Below, piece by piece: positions 56,203 to 64,000 of a stretch of DNA of 64,000 nucleotides. The stretch spans positions 4,138,001 to 4,202,000 of the forward strand of contig NZ_CP139715.1 in the NCBI RefSeq assembly GCF_034377285.1. Reading direction: 5' to 3'. Under the pieces are notes generated by a model. That model did no database searches and was not told the origin of the DNA. It worked only from the letters and a program-made list of their open reading frames with translations. This stretch comes from Thalassobaculum sp. OXR-137 (GTDB lineage: Bacteria; Pseudomonadota; Alphaproteobacteria; Thalassobaculales; Thalassobaculaceae). Each line of letters starts with the position of its first letter. The first letter of the stretch is position 1. The position numbers and the translations under genes are program-made.

Positions 56203-58503
56203 ATGCATCGTTTTGAAGACGCCCGACTGCTGACCGGCGGCGGCCGTTACGTCGAGGATGTCCGCCCGGCCGACGCCCTGTCGATGCGCGTACTGCGCTC
56301 CCCCGCCGCGCATGGGCGGATCTCGGCTCTTGAGATCGACTCGGCCCGCGAATTGCCGGGCGTGGTCGCGATCCTGACGGCGGCGGATCTGGCGGCGTTC
56401 GGAATCGGCCCGATGACGGCGCTGTCGCCGGTGAACAATGCGGACGGCTCTCCCATGGCCGAGCCGCGCCGGCCGGTCCTGGCCGAGGGTGAGGTCAAAT
56501 ATGTCGGCCAGCCGATCGCCGCCATCCTCGCCGAATCCGACTCGACCGCAGAAGACGCCCTGGAGGCGATCCTGCTGGATATCGATGAGCTGCCCAGCGT
56601 CACCGATCCGGAATCGGCCTTCGACGGCGCGGTGCAGATCTGGCCGGAGGTCCCGGGCAACGTCGCCATCGACTGGGAGAAGGGCAACCGGGAGGAGACC
56701 GAGGCGGCCTTCGCCGCCGCCGCCCATGTGATCGAGCTGACCGTGCGGCACCCGCGCGTCGCCATCCAGCCGATCGAGACCCGCGGCTGCATTGGCGCCT
56801 TCGATCCGGAAACCGGCCGCTACACGCTCACCACCCCGTCCCAGGGCGTGATGTCGCTCAAGGGCGCGATGGCCACGTATCTGGGCGTCGACGCCGACCT
56901 CGTGCGCGTCGTCACCGAGGATGTGGGCGGCAGCTTCGCCGTCAAAATCTGGCCCTATCCGGAGCAGGTGCTGGTCCTGGCCGCCGCCAAGGCGACCGGA
57001 CGGCCCGTCGCCTGGCAGGCCTCGCGCACCGAGAGTTTCGTGTCCGATGCCATGGGCCGCGGCCGGGTCGACCGTGCCGCCCTCGCCCTGGATGCGGAGG
57101 GCAGGTTCCTCGGCTTCAAGATCGACGCGCTCGCCGATATCGGCGCCTATTGGAACGCGGTGAACCCGGCCATCGTCACCGGCGGCGCGGTGCGGACCTT
57201 CGGCCACTGCTACCGGATCCCGGGGATGCACTACCGGGTGCGCGGCGTCTTCACCAACGCCATGACCACCGATGCCTATCGCGGGGCCGGCAAGCCGGAG
57301 AGCGGCGGCACCCTGGAACGGCTGATCGACGTCGCCGCCGACCGGCTGGGCATCGACCGGATGGACCTGCGTCGGCGCAACCTGATCACCCCCGATCTGC
57401 TGCCCTATACGACGGCGATGAGCGAGACCATCGACGGCGGCGACTTCCCCAACATCTTCGCCCGCATCCACGAGATCAGCGAGGCCGAGGGTATCGGCCG
57501 GCGCAAGCAGGACAGCGAGCGGGCGGGGAAGCGGCGCGGCTTCGCCATCGGCACCCACATGCACGCCACCGGCGGGTCGGTCGCCGAGCGCTCGGAAGTG
57601 CGCGCCCTGCCCGACGGCTCGGTACTGGTGCGCACCGGCACCCAGGATTCCGGCCAGGGCCACCGCACCGCGCTCGCCATGGTCGCCGCCGAGGCGCTGG
57701 AGATCCCGGTCGAGCGCATCCGCGTCGAACAGGGCGACAGCGACTTTCTCGCCAAGGGCGGCGGCACCGGCGGCTCCAACCTGATGCCGATCGCCGCCAA
57801 CACCGTCCACCGCACCGCCCTGCACATGCTCGACAAGGCCAAGCAGGTCGCCGGCCACTTGCTGGAGGCGGCTCCCGTCGACATCGAATACGGGCTGGGC
57901 GACTTCCGCATCGCCGGTACCGACCGGAAGATCAGCCTCGCCGACGTCGCCGCCGGCTGGGATGGCATCCCGCCGGAACAGTATGACGGCGATCTCGGCA
58001 CCGGCTGCATGGCCCAGCTCGATTTCGAAGGCCTGCACACCACCTTCCCCAACGGCTCCTATGCCGTGGAGGTGGAGGTCGACCCCGACACCGGCCATGT
58101 CCGCATCGACCGGTTCAGCGGCGTCGACGATCTCGGTCGGGTGATCAACGAGCAGACCGCCCGCGGCCAGCTCCATGGCGGAATCGGCCAGGCCATCGGC
58201 GAGGCGCTGATGGAGGTGATGGTGCACGATCCGGACTCCGGACAGGTGCTGTCCGGCTCGCTGATGGACTACGCCCTGCCCCGGGCCGACGACATGCCGC
58301 TGTTCGACCTGCACTGGGCACCGACCGCCAGCCCGAACAGCCTGATCGGCGCCAAGGGCGTGGGCGAGGTCTCCTCCATCGGCGCGCCCGGGGTGATCGT
58401 GAATGCCGCGCTCGACGCCCTGCGCCCGCTCGGCGTGGAGCATGTCGACCTGCCGCTGACCCCGGAAAAGGTCTGGCGCGCCATCCACGACGCCCGGTCC
58501 TGA
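56203..58503 (+). CDS. Xanthine dehydrogenase/CoxL-family molybdopterin-binding subunit
   Basis: This 766-residue protein is the large, molybdenum-cofactor-binding subunit of a xanthine-oxidase-family hydroxylase. It starts with FEDARLLTGGGRYVEDVRPA and contains GGSFAVKIWPYPEQ, AYRGAGKPESGG (normally AYRGAGRPE), GTQDSGQGHRTALAMV, GGTGGSNLMP and the catalytic Glu in GAKGVGEVSSIGAPGV. The CO-dehydrogenase Cys motif (AYxCSFR) is absent, so it is not a true CO oxidiser. No FAD or 2Fe-2S subunit lies beside it. It leads an apparent operon with a ThDP enzyme and an SDR. Substrate unknown. Confidence 0.85.
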   Translation: MHRFEDARLLTGGGRYVEDVRPADALSMRVLRSPAAHGRISALEIDSARELPGVVAILTAADLAAFGIGPMTALSPVNNADGSPMAEPRRPVLAEGEVKYVGQPIAAILAESDSTAEDALEAILLDIDELPSVTDPESAFDGAVQIWPEVPGNVAIDWEKGNREETEAAFAAAAHVIELTVRHPRVAIQPIETRGCIGAFDPETGRYTLTTPSQGVMSLKGAMATYLGVDADLVRVVTEDVGGSFAVKIWPYPEQVLVLAAAKATGRPVAWQASRTESFVSDAMGRGRVDRAALALDAEGRFLGFKIDALADIGAYWNAVNPAIVTGGAVRTFGHCYRIPGMHYRVRGVFTNAMTTDAYRGAGKPESGGTLERLIDVAADRLGIDRMDLRRRNLITPDLLPYTTAMSETIDGGDFPNIFARIHEISEAEGIGRRKQDSERAGKRRGFAIGTHMHATGGSVAERSEVRALPDGSVLVRTGTQDSGQGHRTALAMVAAEALEIPVERIRVEQGDSDFLAKGGGTGGSNLMPIAANTVHRTALHMLDKAKQVAGHLLEAAPVDIEYGLGDFRIAGTDRKISLADVAAGWDGIPPEQYDGDLGTGCMAQLDFEGLHTTFPNGSYAVEVEVDPDTGHVRIDRFSGVDDLGRVINEQTARGQLHGGIGQAIGEALMEVMVHDPDSGQVLSGSLMDYALPRADDMPLFDLHWAPTASPNSLIGAKGVGEVSSIGAPGVIVNAALDALRPLGVEHVDLPLTPEKVWRAIHDARS

Positions 58504-58547
58504 CAGACATCATCGACAAAAAGACGACCGAAAACGAGGAAACGACC

Positions 58548-60209
58548 ATGACCGCCTCTCCCTCCAAGACCAGCAGCCCGATCTCCGGTGGGGAGGCGAT
58601 GGTGAACGCGCTGACCGCCCACGGCATCGACACCGTGTTCGGCCTGCCCGGCATCCAGCTCGACCACCTGTTCAACGCCTTCCACGACCATTCCAACGAG
58701 ATCCGCGTGCTCAACGCCCGCCACGAGCAGGGCACCGCCTACATGGCCTTCGGCTGGGCCCAGTCGACCGGCAAGGTCGGCACCTACGCCGTGGTTCCGG
58801 GGCCGGGCATCCTGAACACCGGGGCCGCGCTCTCGACCGCCTATGGCTGCAGCGCCAAGGTGCTGGCGCTGACCGGCCAGATCCTGTCCGGGGCCATGGG
58901 CCGCGGCTACGGCATGCTGCACGAGATCCCCGACCAGCTCGGCATCCTGGAGCGGCTGACCAAGTTCGCCGGCCGGGCAGACCATCCCAGCGAGGTCCCC
59001 GGCATGGTCGCCGACGCTTTCCGCGCCATGTACTCCGGCCGTCCGCGCCCCGCTGCGGTGGAAGTACCGATGGACGTGCTGGAGCAGCGCGCCATGGTCG
59101 CCCCCGTCGCGCCCTACGAGATCCGCCATCCGGAGGCCGATCCCGAGCTGATCGAGGCCGCCGCCAAGCTGCTGGGCAAGGCGAAGAACCCGATGATCCT
59201 GGTCGGCGGCGGCGCCTATGACGCGGTCGAGGCGGTGCGCGAACTATCGGCCGCCCTGGAAGCGCCGGTCGTCTCCTATCAGAACGGCCGCGGCGTGATC
59301 GACGAGCGCTCGCCCTACGCCCTGCCGCACCCGGCAGGTGCGGAATACTGGTCGAGCTGCGACGTGGTCATCGGCATCGGCTGCCGCATGCAGCCGGAGC
59401 GGATGATGTGGGGCACCGATGACGAGCTGAAGGTCATCCATATCGACCTCGACCCGACCGAACTGGTCCGCATCGCCAAGCCGGAAATCGGCATCCTGGC
59501 CGACGCCGACACCGCCACACGGGCGATCCTCGACGCCCTGCCGAAGCATAATGCGGCCCGCGCCTCCCGCGCCGAGGAGTTCGCGGCGCTCAAGGCCCGC
59601 TACTGGCAGCGGTTCCACGACATCTGCGGCCCGCAGATGGCCTTCCTGGACGCGCTGCGCCGGGCGCTGCCGGAGGACGGCTACTTCGTCGACGAGTTCA
59701 CCCAGGTCGGCTATGTCAGCCGCGTCGGCTTCCCGGTCTACGGGCCGCGCATGATGGTCACCCCGGGCTACCAGGGGACACTGGGCTACGGCTACGCGAC
59801 CGCGCTGGGCGTCCAGGCGGCCCATCCGGACAAGCCGGTGCTGTCGGTGAACGGCGATGGCGGCTTCATGTTCACCTCCAACGAGATCGCAACGGCGGTC
59901 CATCACGGTCTGCCGCTGGTGGCGGTGGTGTTCGCCGACGGCGCCTATGGCAATGTGCTGCGGATGCAGAAGAACCTGCACGACAACCGGGTCATCGCCT
60001 CGACCTTCACCAATCCGGATTTCGTCAAGCTGGCCGAGGCCTATGGCGCCGACGGCCGCCGGGCCGAGACCCCGGAGGCGCTGGAGGTCCAGGTGAAGGA
60101 GGCCTTCGCCGCCCGCCGCCCGACCATCATCGAGGTTCCGGTCGGCGAGATGCCCGAACCCTGGGATGTGATTAGACCGACCGCCACGCGCGGCTCTAAG
60201 AAGGGCTGA
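58548..60209 (+). CDS. Thiamine-diphosphate-dependent enzyme (acetolactate synthase-like)
   Basis: This 553-residue enzyme has the three-domain ThDP layout: the activating Glu in NARHEQGTAYMAFGWA, a central Rossmann-like domain, and the ThDP/Mg motif beginning GDGGFMFTSNEIATAV. The motif ends ADGAYGNV, where many members have NN. It resembles acetolactate synthase, sulfoacetaldehyde acetyltransferase and benzoylformate decarboxylase-like proteins. It lies 44 bases after the CoxL-like gene and 24 before an SDR gene, suggesting decarboxylation or C-C cleavage in the same pathway. Exact reaction unknown. Confidence 0.85.
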   Translation: MTASPSKTSSPISGGEAMVNALTAHGIDTVFGLPGIQLDHLFNAFHDHSNEIRVLNARHEQGTAYMAFGWAQSTGKVGTYAVVPGPGILNTGAALSTAYGCSAKVLALTGQILSGAMGRGYGMLHEIPDQLGILERLTKFAGRADHPSEVPGMVADAFRAMYSGRPRPAAVEVPMDVLEQRAMVAPVAPYEIRHPEADPELIEAAAKLLGKAKNPMILVGGGAYDAVEAVRELSAALEAPVVSYQNGRGVIDERSPYALPHPAGAEYWSSCDVVIGIGCRMQPERMMWGTDDELKVIHIDLDPTELVRIAKPEIGILADADTATRAILDALPKHNAARASRAEEFAALKARYWQRFHDICGPQMAFLDALRRALPEDGYFVDEFTQVGYVSRVGFPVYGPRMMVTPGYQGTLGYGYATALGVQAAHPDKPVLSVNGDGGFMFTSNEIATAVHHGLPLVAVVFADGAYGNVLRMQKNLHDNRVIASTFTNPDFVKLAEAYGADGRRAETPEALEVQVKEAFAARRPTIIEVPVGEMPEPWDVIRPTATRGSKKG

Positions 60210-60233
60210 CGCCGACCGATCCGGAGGAACCCC

Positions 60234-60917
60234 ATGTCCGACAAGACCGCGCTGATCATCGGCGCGGGCGCCGGCCTCAGCGCCTCGCTCGCCCGCAAGT
60301 TCGCCGCCAACGGCTACAGGGTGGCGCTCGCCGCCCGCAACGCCGGCAAGCTGGCCGATCTCGCCAAGGAGACCGGGGCGACGGCCTATGCCTGCGATGC
60401 CGCCTCGCCGACGGACATGGCGGATCTCTTCGCCTCGGTGGACCGCGACATCGGGGAGCCGGAGGTCGTGGTCTACAACCCGTCCGCCCGGGTCCGTGGG
60501 CCGGTGCACGAGACCGACCCGGAGAAGGTGCGCGACGCCCTGCTGATCACCGGCTACGGCGCCTATCTGGCGGCGCAGGAGGCGGTGAAGCGGATGCTGC
60601 CCAAGAAGCATGGTGCCCTGCTCTTCACCGGCGCCTCGGCCGGGGTGAAGGGCTTCCCCAACTCCTCCAGCTTCGCCATGGGCAAGTTCGCGCTGCGCGG
60701 CCTCGCCCAGGCCCTGGCCCGGGAACTGCACCCCCAGGGCATCCATGTGGGGCATTTCGTAATCGACGGCGGCATCGCCTCCTCCTACGGCGCGAAGGAG
60801 GACGACAGCACGCTGAGCCCCGACGCGATCGCGGAGACCTACTGGCACTTCGTCCAGCAGCACCGCAGCGCCTGGGCTTGGGAAGTCGAACTCCGCCCCT
60901 GGGTCGAGAAGTTCTAG
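60234..60917 (+). CDS. Short-chain dehydrogenase/reductase with Phe in place of catalytic Tyr
   Basis: This 227-residue SDR-fold protein has a glycine-rich cofactor loop IIGAGAGLSASLA and the Ser of TGASAG. The YxxxK motif reads FAMGK (SSSFAMGKFALRGLAQALA), so the catalytic Tyr is Phe while Lys is kept. The end IHVGHFVIDGGI is typical of a group of small SDRs. It is the third gene after the CoxL-like and ThDP genes, preceded by GGAGGAACCCC. It may be a non-classical reductase or a binding protein. Confidence 0.85.
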   Translation: MSDKTALIIGAGAGLSASLARKFAANGYRVALAARNAGKLADLAKETGATAYACDAASPTDMADLFASVDRDIGEPEVVVYNPSARVRGPVHETDPEKVRDALLITGYGAYLAAQEAVKRMLPKKHGALLFTGASAGVKGFPNSSSFAMGKFALRGLAQALARELHPQGIHVGHFVIDGGIASSYGAKEDDSTLSPDAIAETYWHFVQQHRSAWAWEVELRPWVEKF

Positions 60918-60930
60918 CCCGGCCGCCGGG
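60918..60930 (+). terminator. Small hairpin after SDR gene
   Basis: A 5-bp stem (cccgg / ccggg) lies directly after the stop; a second one (gttcgc / gcgaac) follows at 60940-60958. Together they may end the three-gene operon. Confidence 0.4.
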
Positions 60931-61340
60931 TTGCACGGTGTTCGCGCATCAGGCGAACGGTGACGCAATTCTTAACAAAATTGCCGTGGGGCAGTGACGC
61001 AAGGCCGCGCAGTTACGCGAGTCGCGGCACAACAAAATACCGTAGTGGGTGCTGATAACGTCGCCATGCAACCCTCGGATATTGTTAAAAAATCGGAAAA
61101 GTAACGGACAGTCTCCGCGCCGCGAATCGGCAGTGTCACGCCAGTTTCAAATATTGTTGATCGACAATTTCCCCGTTAACCTTTACGAATCGCCTAAGTC
61201 CCGGTGGGACTGGCATCGTCTGAGGAGACGGGACGAGACGTCGTCCCACGTACGTGCGGTCGCCTTTGAAGGCCCCCTCGAACGTCCTGAGAGGGTGTAC
61301 TTTCAAGATTGGTGGACGCATCACGTGGAGTGCATATCGA
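60931..61340 (+). promoter_or_regulatory. Long promoter and leader region of the cold-shock gene
   Basis: This 410-base gap is AT-richer from about 61030 to 61195, with a near-palindrome attgttgatcgacaat (61151 onward) probably near the promoter. Between there and the ATG at 61341 the transcript could form hairpins gtccc/gggac and gggacga/tcgtccc (61230-61247). Long structured leaders are common for cold-shock genes, where they control translation by temperature. Transcription start is not known. Confidence 0.5.
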
Positions 61341-61547
61341 ATGGCCACTGGCACGGTGAAGTGGTTCAACACCACTAAAGGTTACGGGTTCATCAAGCCG
61401 GACGACGGCGGCGCGGACGTGTTCGTTCACATCACCGCCGTTCAGCGCTCCGGACTGCAAGGCCTCGACGAAGGGCAGGCTATCGCCTTCGAGCTGAAGC
61501 CGCAGCGCAACGGGAAGATGGCGGCAGAGGATCTCAGCCCTCTCTGA
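61341..61547 (+). CDS. Cold-shock protein, CspA family
   Basis: This 68-residue OB-fold protein binds single-stranded RNA or DNA. The RNP1 motif is KGYGFIKPD and RNP2 is VFVHITAV, preceded by GTVKWFNTTKG. GGAG lies 10 bases before the ATG. It is probably an RNA chaperone, induced by cold or expressed constitutively in growth; the long leader supports regulation at the RNA level. It has its own terminator. Confidence 0.96.
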   Translation: MATGTVKWFNTTKGYGFIKPDDGGADVFVHITAVQRSGLQGLDEGQAIAFELKPQRNGKMAAEDLSPL

Positions 61548-61575
61548 GAATTCACTGGCGCATCGAGATTTCAGG

Positions 61576-61612
61576 CGGCGGCGCAGATTCTGCGCCGCCG
61601 TTTGCGTTTGCG
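61576..61612 (+). terminator. Intrinsic terminator of the cold-shock gene
   Basis: A perfect 11-bp stem (cggcggcgcag / ctgcgccgccg) with a 3-base loop is followed by tttgcgtttgcg. It starts 28 bases after the stop. Confidence 0.75.
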
Positions 61613-61689
61613 CGTCCCGACCTTCCCCGTTCCACCGCGCCACTCCACCTGCCCGTTCCCGCCGACTGCACAAAACTATTGAAAGTCGT

Positions 61690-61726
61690 ATATCGATCCG
61701 ACATATATCGAGGCGATATGTATCCA
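61690..61726. promoter_or_regulatory. Candidate PadR operator region
   Basis: Three copies of the word ATATCG or its complement CGATAT occur in about 35 AT-rich bases just before the PadR gene, including acatatatcg-agg-cgatatgt, an imperfect palindrome. The surrounding sequence is GC-rich. It is a likely promoter/operator for autoregulation; the binding is inferred. Confidence 0.45.
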
Positions 61727-61755
61727 GCCGATAGATGTTGGCAGTCGAGGCGCCC

Positions 61756-62325
61756 ATGGATGTTCGCACACTCTGCCTCGCGGTCCTGACCAAGGGCGAC
61801 GCGACCGGGTACGAAATCAAGAAGATGTTCGAGGAAGGTCCGTTCGCGCATTTCCAGAGCGCGAGCTTCGGGTCGATCTATCCCGCCCTGTCCCGGCTGC
61901 TGTCCGAAGGCCTCGTTGAGGCGCGCGCCCAGGAACAGGACGGCCGACCGGACAAGAAGGTTTACTCGATCACCCCGGCCGGCAACGCGCTGGTCGACGC
62001 CGCGCTGACCGTGACGCCGGAAGCGGACACCTTCCGCTCCGACTTCCTGTTCCTGCTGTTCTTCGCCACCCGCCTGCCCGAAGCCCGCGTGATCGAGCTG
62101 ATCGACCAGCGTGTCGACATGTACCGGGCCAAGCAGAACCACATCGCCGAGCAGATGGCCGCGCGGGAACAGAACGACTGCACCGGCGATCCCGGCCGCG
62201 AGACCGTGGCCGGTTTCGGCATCTCCCTGTATCGGGCCGCCGCCGACTATCTGGAAAGCCAGAAAGGCCCCTTGATCGCGGAACTGCGCGCCTATCGCGC
62301 GCGGCGCCCTGAAGCCGCAGAATAG
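61756..62325 (+). CDS. PadR-family transcriptional regulator
   Basis: This 189-residue protein has the PadR winged helix: TLCLAVLTKGDATGYEIKKMFEEG, SFGSIYPALSRLLSEGLVEAR and KKVYSITPAG (given in parts). A C-terminal helical region (from about residue 90) serves for dimerisation. It lies 9 bases before an RND efflux adaptor gene, so it most likely represses its own operon and responds to a drug or phenolic compound. The ATG at 61756 has GAGG upstream; an ATG at 61735 in frame is possible. Confidence 0.88.
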   Translation: MDVRTLCLAVLTKGDATGYEIKKMFEEGPFAHFQSASFGSIYPALSRLLSEGLVEARAQEQDGRPDKKVYSITPAGNALVDAALTVTPEADTFRSDFLFLLFFATRLPEARVIELIDQRVDMYRAKQNHIAEQMAAREQNDCTGDPGRETVAGFGISLYRAAADYLESQKGPLIAELRAYRARRPEAAE

Positions 62326-62334
62326 GAATCCGGC

Positions 62335-63435
62335 ATGCGCATCAAAGGATCCGTCGTTCTCGCCTGTCTCCTGGCGATCGGGGCCGTGGCCTGGATCGCC
62401 TCGGGACAGATGGGCGAAAAGCCGGCCACCGCCTCCCAGCCGCCGCCGAAGATCACCGCGCCGCCGGCCGATGCCATCACCCGCGTCCGGGTGAAGGAGA
62501 CGTCCGCCTCGCCCTTCGTGGCCTCCCTGGTGAGCTCGGGCCATACCGAGGCGGTGCGCATCGTCACCCTGAAGGCGGAAACCGCCGGACGGATCGTCGC
62601 CACGCCGGCGATCAAGGGCACCGTCGTCGAGAAAGGTGCCGAGATCGTCCGGATCGACGAGGCGGACCGTGCCGCCCGGCTGGAGGAGACGAAGGCGCGG
62701 ATCGCCCAGCGTCAGCTGGAATACACCGCCGCCTCCAAGCTCGCCGCCAAGGGGTTCCAGGCGGAAACCACCCGTGCCGGCGCCAAGGCCGAACTCGAGG
62801 CCGCCAAGTCGGAACGCCGGACCATCGAAGTCGATCTGGCGCGCACCCGCATCGAAGCCCCGGTCCGCGGCGTCCTGGACGACCGAATGGTCGAAATCGG
62901 CGACTACGTCGCGGTCGGTGACGAGGTGGCGCAGGTGGTCGAACTGAACCCCCTTCTGATCACCGCCCAGGTGGCCGAGCGGCAGGCGCCGCAGATCGAA
63001 GTCGGGATGCCGGCCCATGCCCGGCTGTCGACCGGCGACGAAATGATGGGCGTGGTGAGCTATGTCTCGTCGGTGGCCGACAACGAGACCCGCACGTTCC
63101 GCATCGAGATCGAGTTCGACAACCCGAACAACCGCTTCGGCCAGGGGCTCTCGGCCGAGATCACGATCGCCCTGCCCGCCGTCGAGGCCCACCGGGTCAC
63201 CCCGTCGATCTTCCGGCTCGACGAGCTGGGCCGGGTCGGCGTGATGACCGTGGACGCCGAGAACACCGCCCATTTCACGCCGGTCACCATCATCGGGATC
63301 GATGACGGCGGGACCTGGGTCGGCGGCCTGCCGGACAACACGAAGGTGATCGTGGTCGGCCAGGACCTGGTGGCCGACGGAGAGACCGTCGAGCCCGTCA
63401 TGGTCGGCGGAGCGGCCGGAGCCGCCGGCTCATGA
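62335..63435 (+). CDS. RND efflux periplasmic adaptor (membrane fusion protein)
   Basis: This 366-residue adaptor links an inner-membrane RND pump to an outer-membrane channel. It has an N-terminal membrane anchor (residues 7-25), a split lipoyl domain (VKETSASPFVASLVSSGHTE; later APVRGVLDDRMVEIGDYVAVG), a short coiled-coil hairpin, and beta-barrel and membrane-proximal domains. It overlaps the pump gene by ATGA. No outer-membrane factor is visible before the window ends. Confidence 0.92.
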   Translation: MRIKGSVVLACLLAIGAVAWIASGQMGEKPATASQPPPKITAPPADAITRVRVKETSASPFVASLVSSGHTEAVRIVTLKAETAGRIVATPAIKGTVVEKGAEIVRIDEADRAARLEETKARIAQRQLEYTAASKLAAKGFQAETTRAGAKAELEAAKSERRTIEVDLARTRIEAPVRGVLDDRMVEIGDYVAVGDEVAQVVELNPLLITAQVAERQAPQIEVGMPAHARLSTGDEMMGVVSYVSSVADNETRTFRIEIEFDNPNNRFGQGLSAEITIALPAVEAHRVTPSIFRLDELGRVGVMTVDAENTAHFTPVTIIGIDDGGTWVGGLPDNTKVIVVGQDLVADGETVEPVMVGGAAGAAGS

Positions 63436-64000
63436 ACGCGCTGATCTCCGCGGCGCTGTCCCACAGCCGCACCACCCTGTCGGCCCTGCTGCTCATCCTG
63501 ATCGCCGGGACGGTGTCCTATATCGAGATCCCCAAGGAAGCGGATCCGGACATCAACATCCCGATCATCTACGTCTCGATGACCTACGAGGGCATCTCGC
63601 CCGAGGATGCCGAACGTCTGCTCCTGCGTCCGATGGAGCAGGAGCTGCGCGCAATCGAGGGCGTCAAGGAGATGCGCTCGACCGCCTTTGAGGGCGGCGC
63701 GAACGTCACGCTGGAATTCGACGCCGGGTTCGACGCCGACCAGGCGCTGGACGACGTCCGCGCGAAGGTCGACATCGCCAAGCCGGAGCTGCCGGAGGAT
63801 GTCGACGAACCGACGGTGAACGAGGTCAATTTCTCGCTCTTCCCCGTGCTTGTGGTCACCCTGTCCGGCAATGTCGAGGAGCAGGTCCTCCTGCGGACCG
63901 CGCAGCAACTGCGCGACGCGGTGGAAGGCATCCCCTCGGTGCTGGAGGCGAAGCTCACCGGCCAGCGCGAGGAGCTGGTCGAGGTGGTGATCGACCCGGT
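63432..64000 (+). CDS. RND efflux permease, N-terminal part
   Basis: The first 189 residues of an RND pump continue past the window. After a short cytosolic start comes membrane helix 1 (TTLSALLLILIAGTVSYIEI), then the periplasmic porter region with PKEADPDINIPIIYV, SPEDAERLLLRPMEQELR and VTLEFDAGFDADQALDDVR, the usual order for AcrB-like pumps. The start ATG overlaps the adaptor stop. Substrates unknown. Confidence 0.92.
   Translation, partial: MNALISAALSHSRTTLSALLLILIAGTVSYIEIPKEADPDINIPIIYVSMTYEGISPEDAERLLLRPMEQELRAIEGVKEMRSTAFEGGANVTLEFDAGFDADQALDDVRAKVDIAKPELPEDVDEPTVNEVNFSLFPVLVVTLSGNVEEQVLLRTAQQLRDAVEGIPSVLEAKLTGQREELVEVVIDP

Noticed and set aside
56176-58488. Very long open frame on the minus strand opposite the CoxL-like gene
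   Set aside because: It is the mirror of a clearly conserved gene in GC-rich DNA; its product is low-complexity, rich in Gly, Asp and His, with no recognisable domain.
56203-58503. Carbon monoxide dehydrogenase large subunit
   Set aside because: The AYxCSFR active-site motif of true CoxL is absent and the CoxM and CoxS subunits are missing.
61049-61378. Possible small gene in the leader of the cold-shock gene
   Set aside because: It overlaps the csp start in another frame, has no ribosome site and no recognisable sequence.
1-64000. CRISPR array, prophage or integron
   Set aside because: No regularly spaced direct repeats, no phage structural or integrase genes, and no attC-like series were seen.

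Overview
The window is a GC-rich, tightly packed bacterial chromosome segment. Gene content points to an alphaproteobacterium, probably a free-living member of the Rhodospirillales: a complete phn C-P lyase core with an adjacent PhnF, an alphaproteobacterial PAS_5 protein, CaiB, AtuA and PrpF families, pentapeptide-repeat proteins, and many dispersed intergenic foldback repeats. The genus is not fixed by the sequence. I see no rRNA, tRNA, CRISPR array, prophage or replication origin.

Layout. 1-4.4 kb: a branched-chain-amino-acid-type ABC uptake operon (binding protein, LivH, start of LivM) on the minus strand, divergent from an aldehyde dehydrogenase. 4.4-5.7 kb: a pentapeptide-repeat protein. 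5.9-13.8 kb: the phosphonate block, with phnF divergent from phnGHIJKLM, a hexapeptide transferase and phnN, and a HutC-type operator between. 13.8-18.2 kb: an MBL-fold hydrolase and an atypical PEP carboxylase homologue. 18.3-22.2 kb: the three 5-oxoprolinase subunits (pxpBC divergent from pxpA) and an M24-fold hydrolase. 22.2-23.0 kb: a low-GC islet with an ADP-ribosyltransferase-like gene and a small partner. 23.1-28.1 kb: typA, then an intact IS21-family element with a 5-bp target duplication sitting directly upstream of a 2OG-Fe(II) oxygenase gene.

28-39 kb holds a serine hydrolase, an aldo/keto reductase, an RraA-like protein, a methyltransferase, a second pentapeptide protein with a coiled-coil neighbour, an enoyl-CoA hydratase, a GNAT, ArsC, a TauD-type dioxygenase and a membrane-anchored TPR protein. 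39-46 kb is a minus-strand catabolic run (SDR, amidohydrolase, MFS, hydroxyacid dehydrogenase, MsrB, CoA-transferase, PAS protein). 46-54 kb has PrpF, a FadJ-like bifunctional enzyme divergent from an acyl-CoA synthetase, a cysteine-dioxygenase-like cupin, and AtuA with its small partner. 54-61 kb has NhaA, a low-GC hypothetical, and an operon of an orphan molybdenum hydroxylase large subunit, a ThDP enzyme and an SDR lacking the catalytic Tyr. 61-64 kb has a cold-shock protein with a long structured leader and a PadR/RND efflux operon running off the end.

Most of the window is scavenging and catabolism (phosphonates, 5-oxoproline, acyl-CoAs, amides) with small accessory islets. The less ordinary features are the ADP-ribosyltransferase-like pair, cloverleaf-shaped intergenic repeats, the orphan CoxL/ThDP/SDR operon, the substituted PEPC homologue, and two modular pentapeptide proteins.
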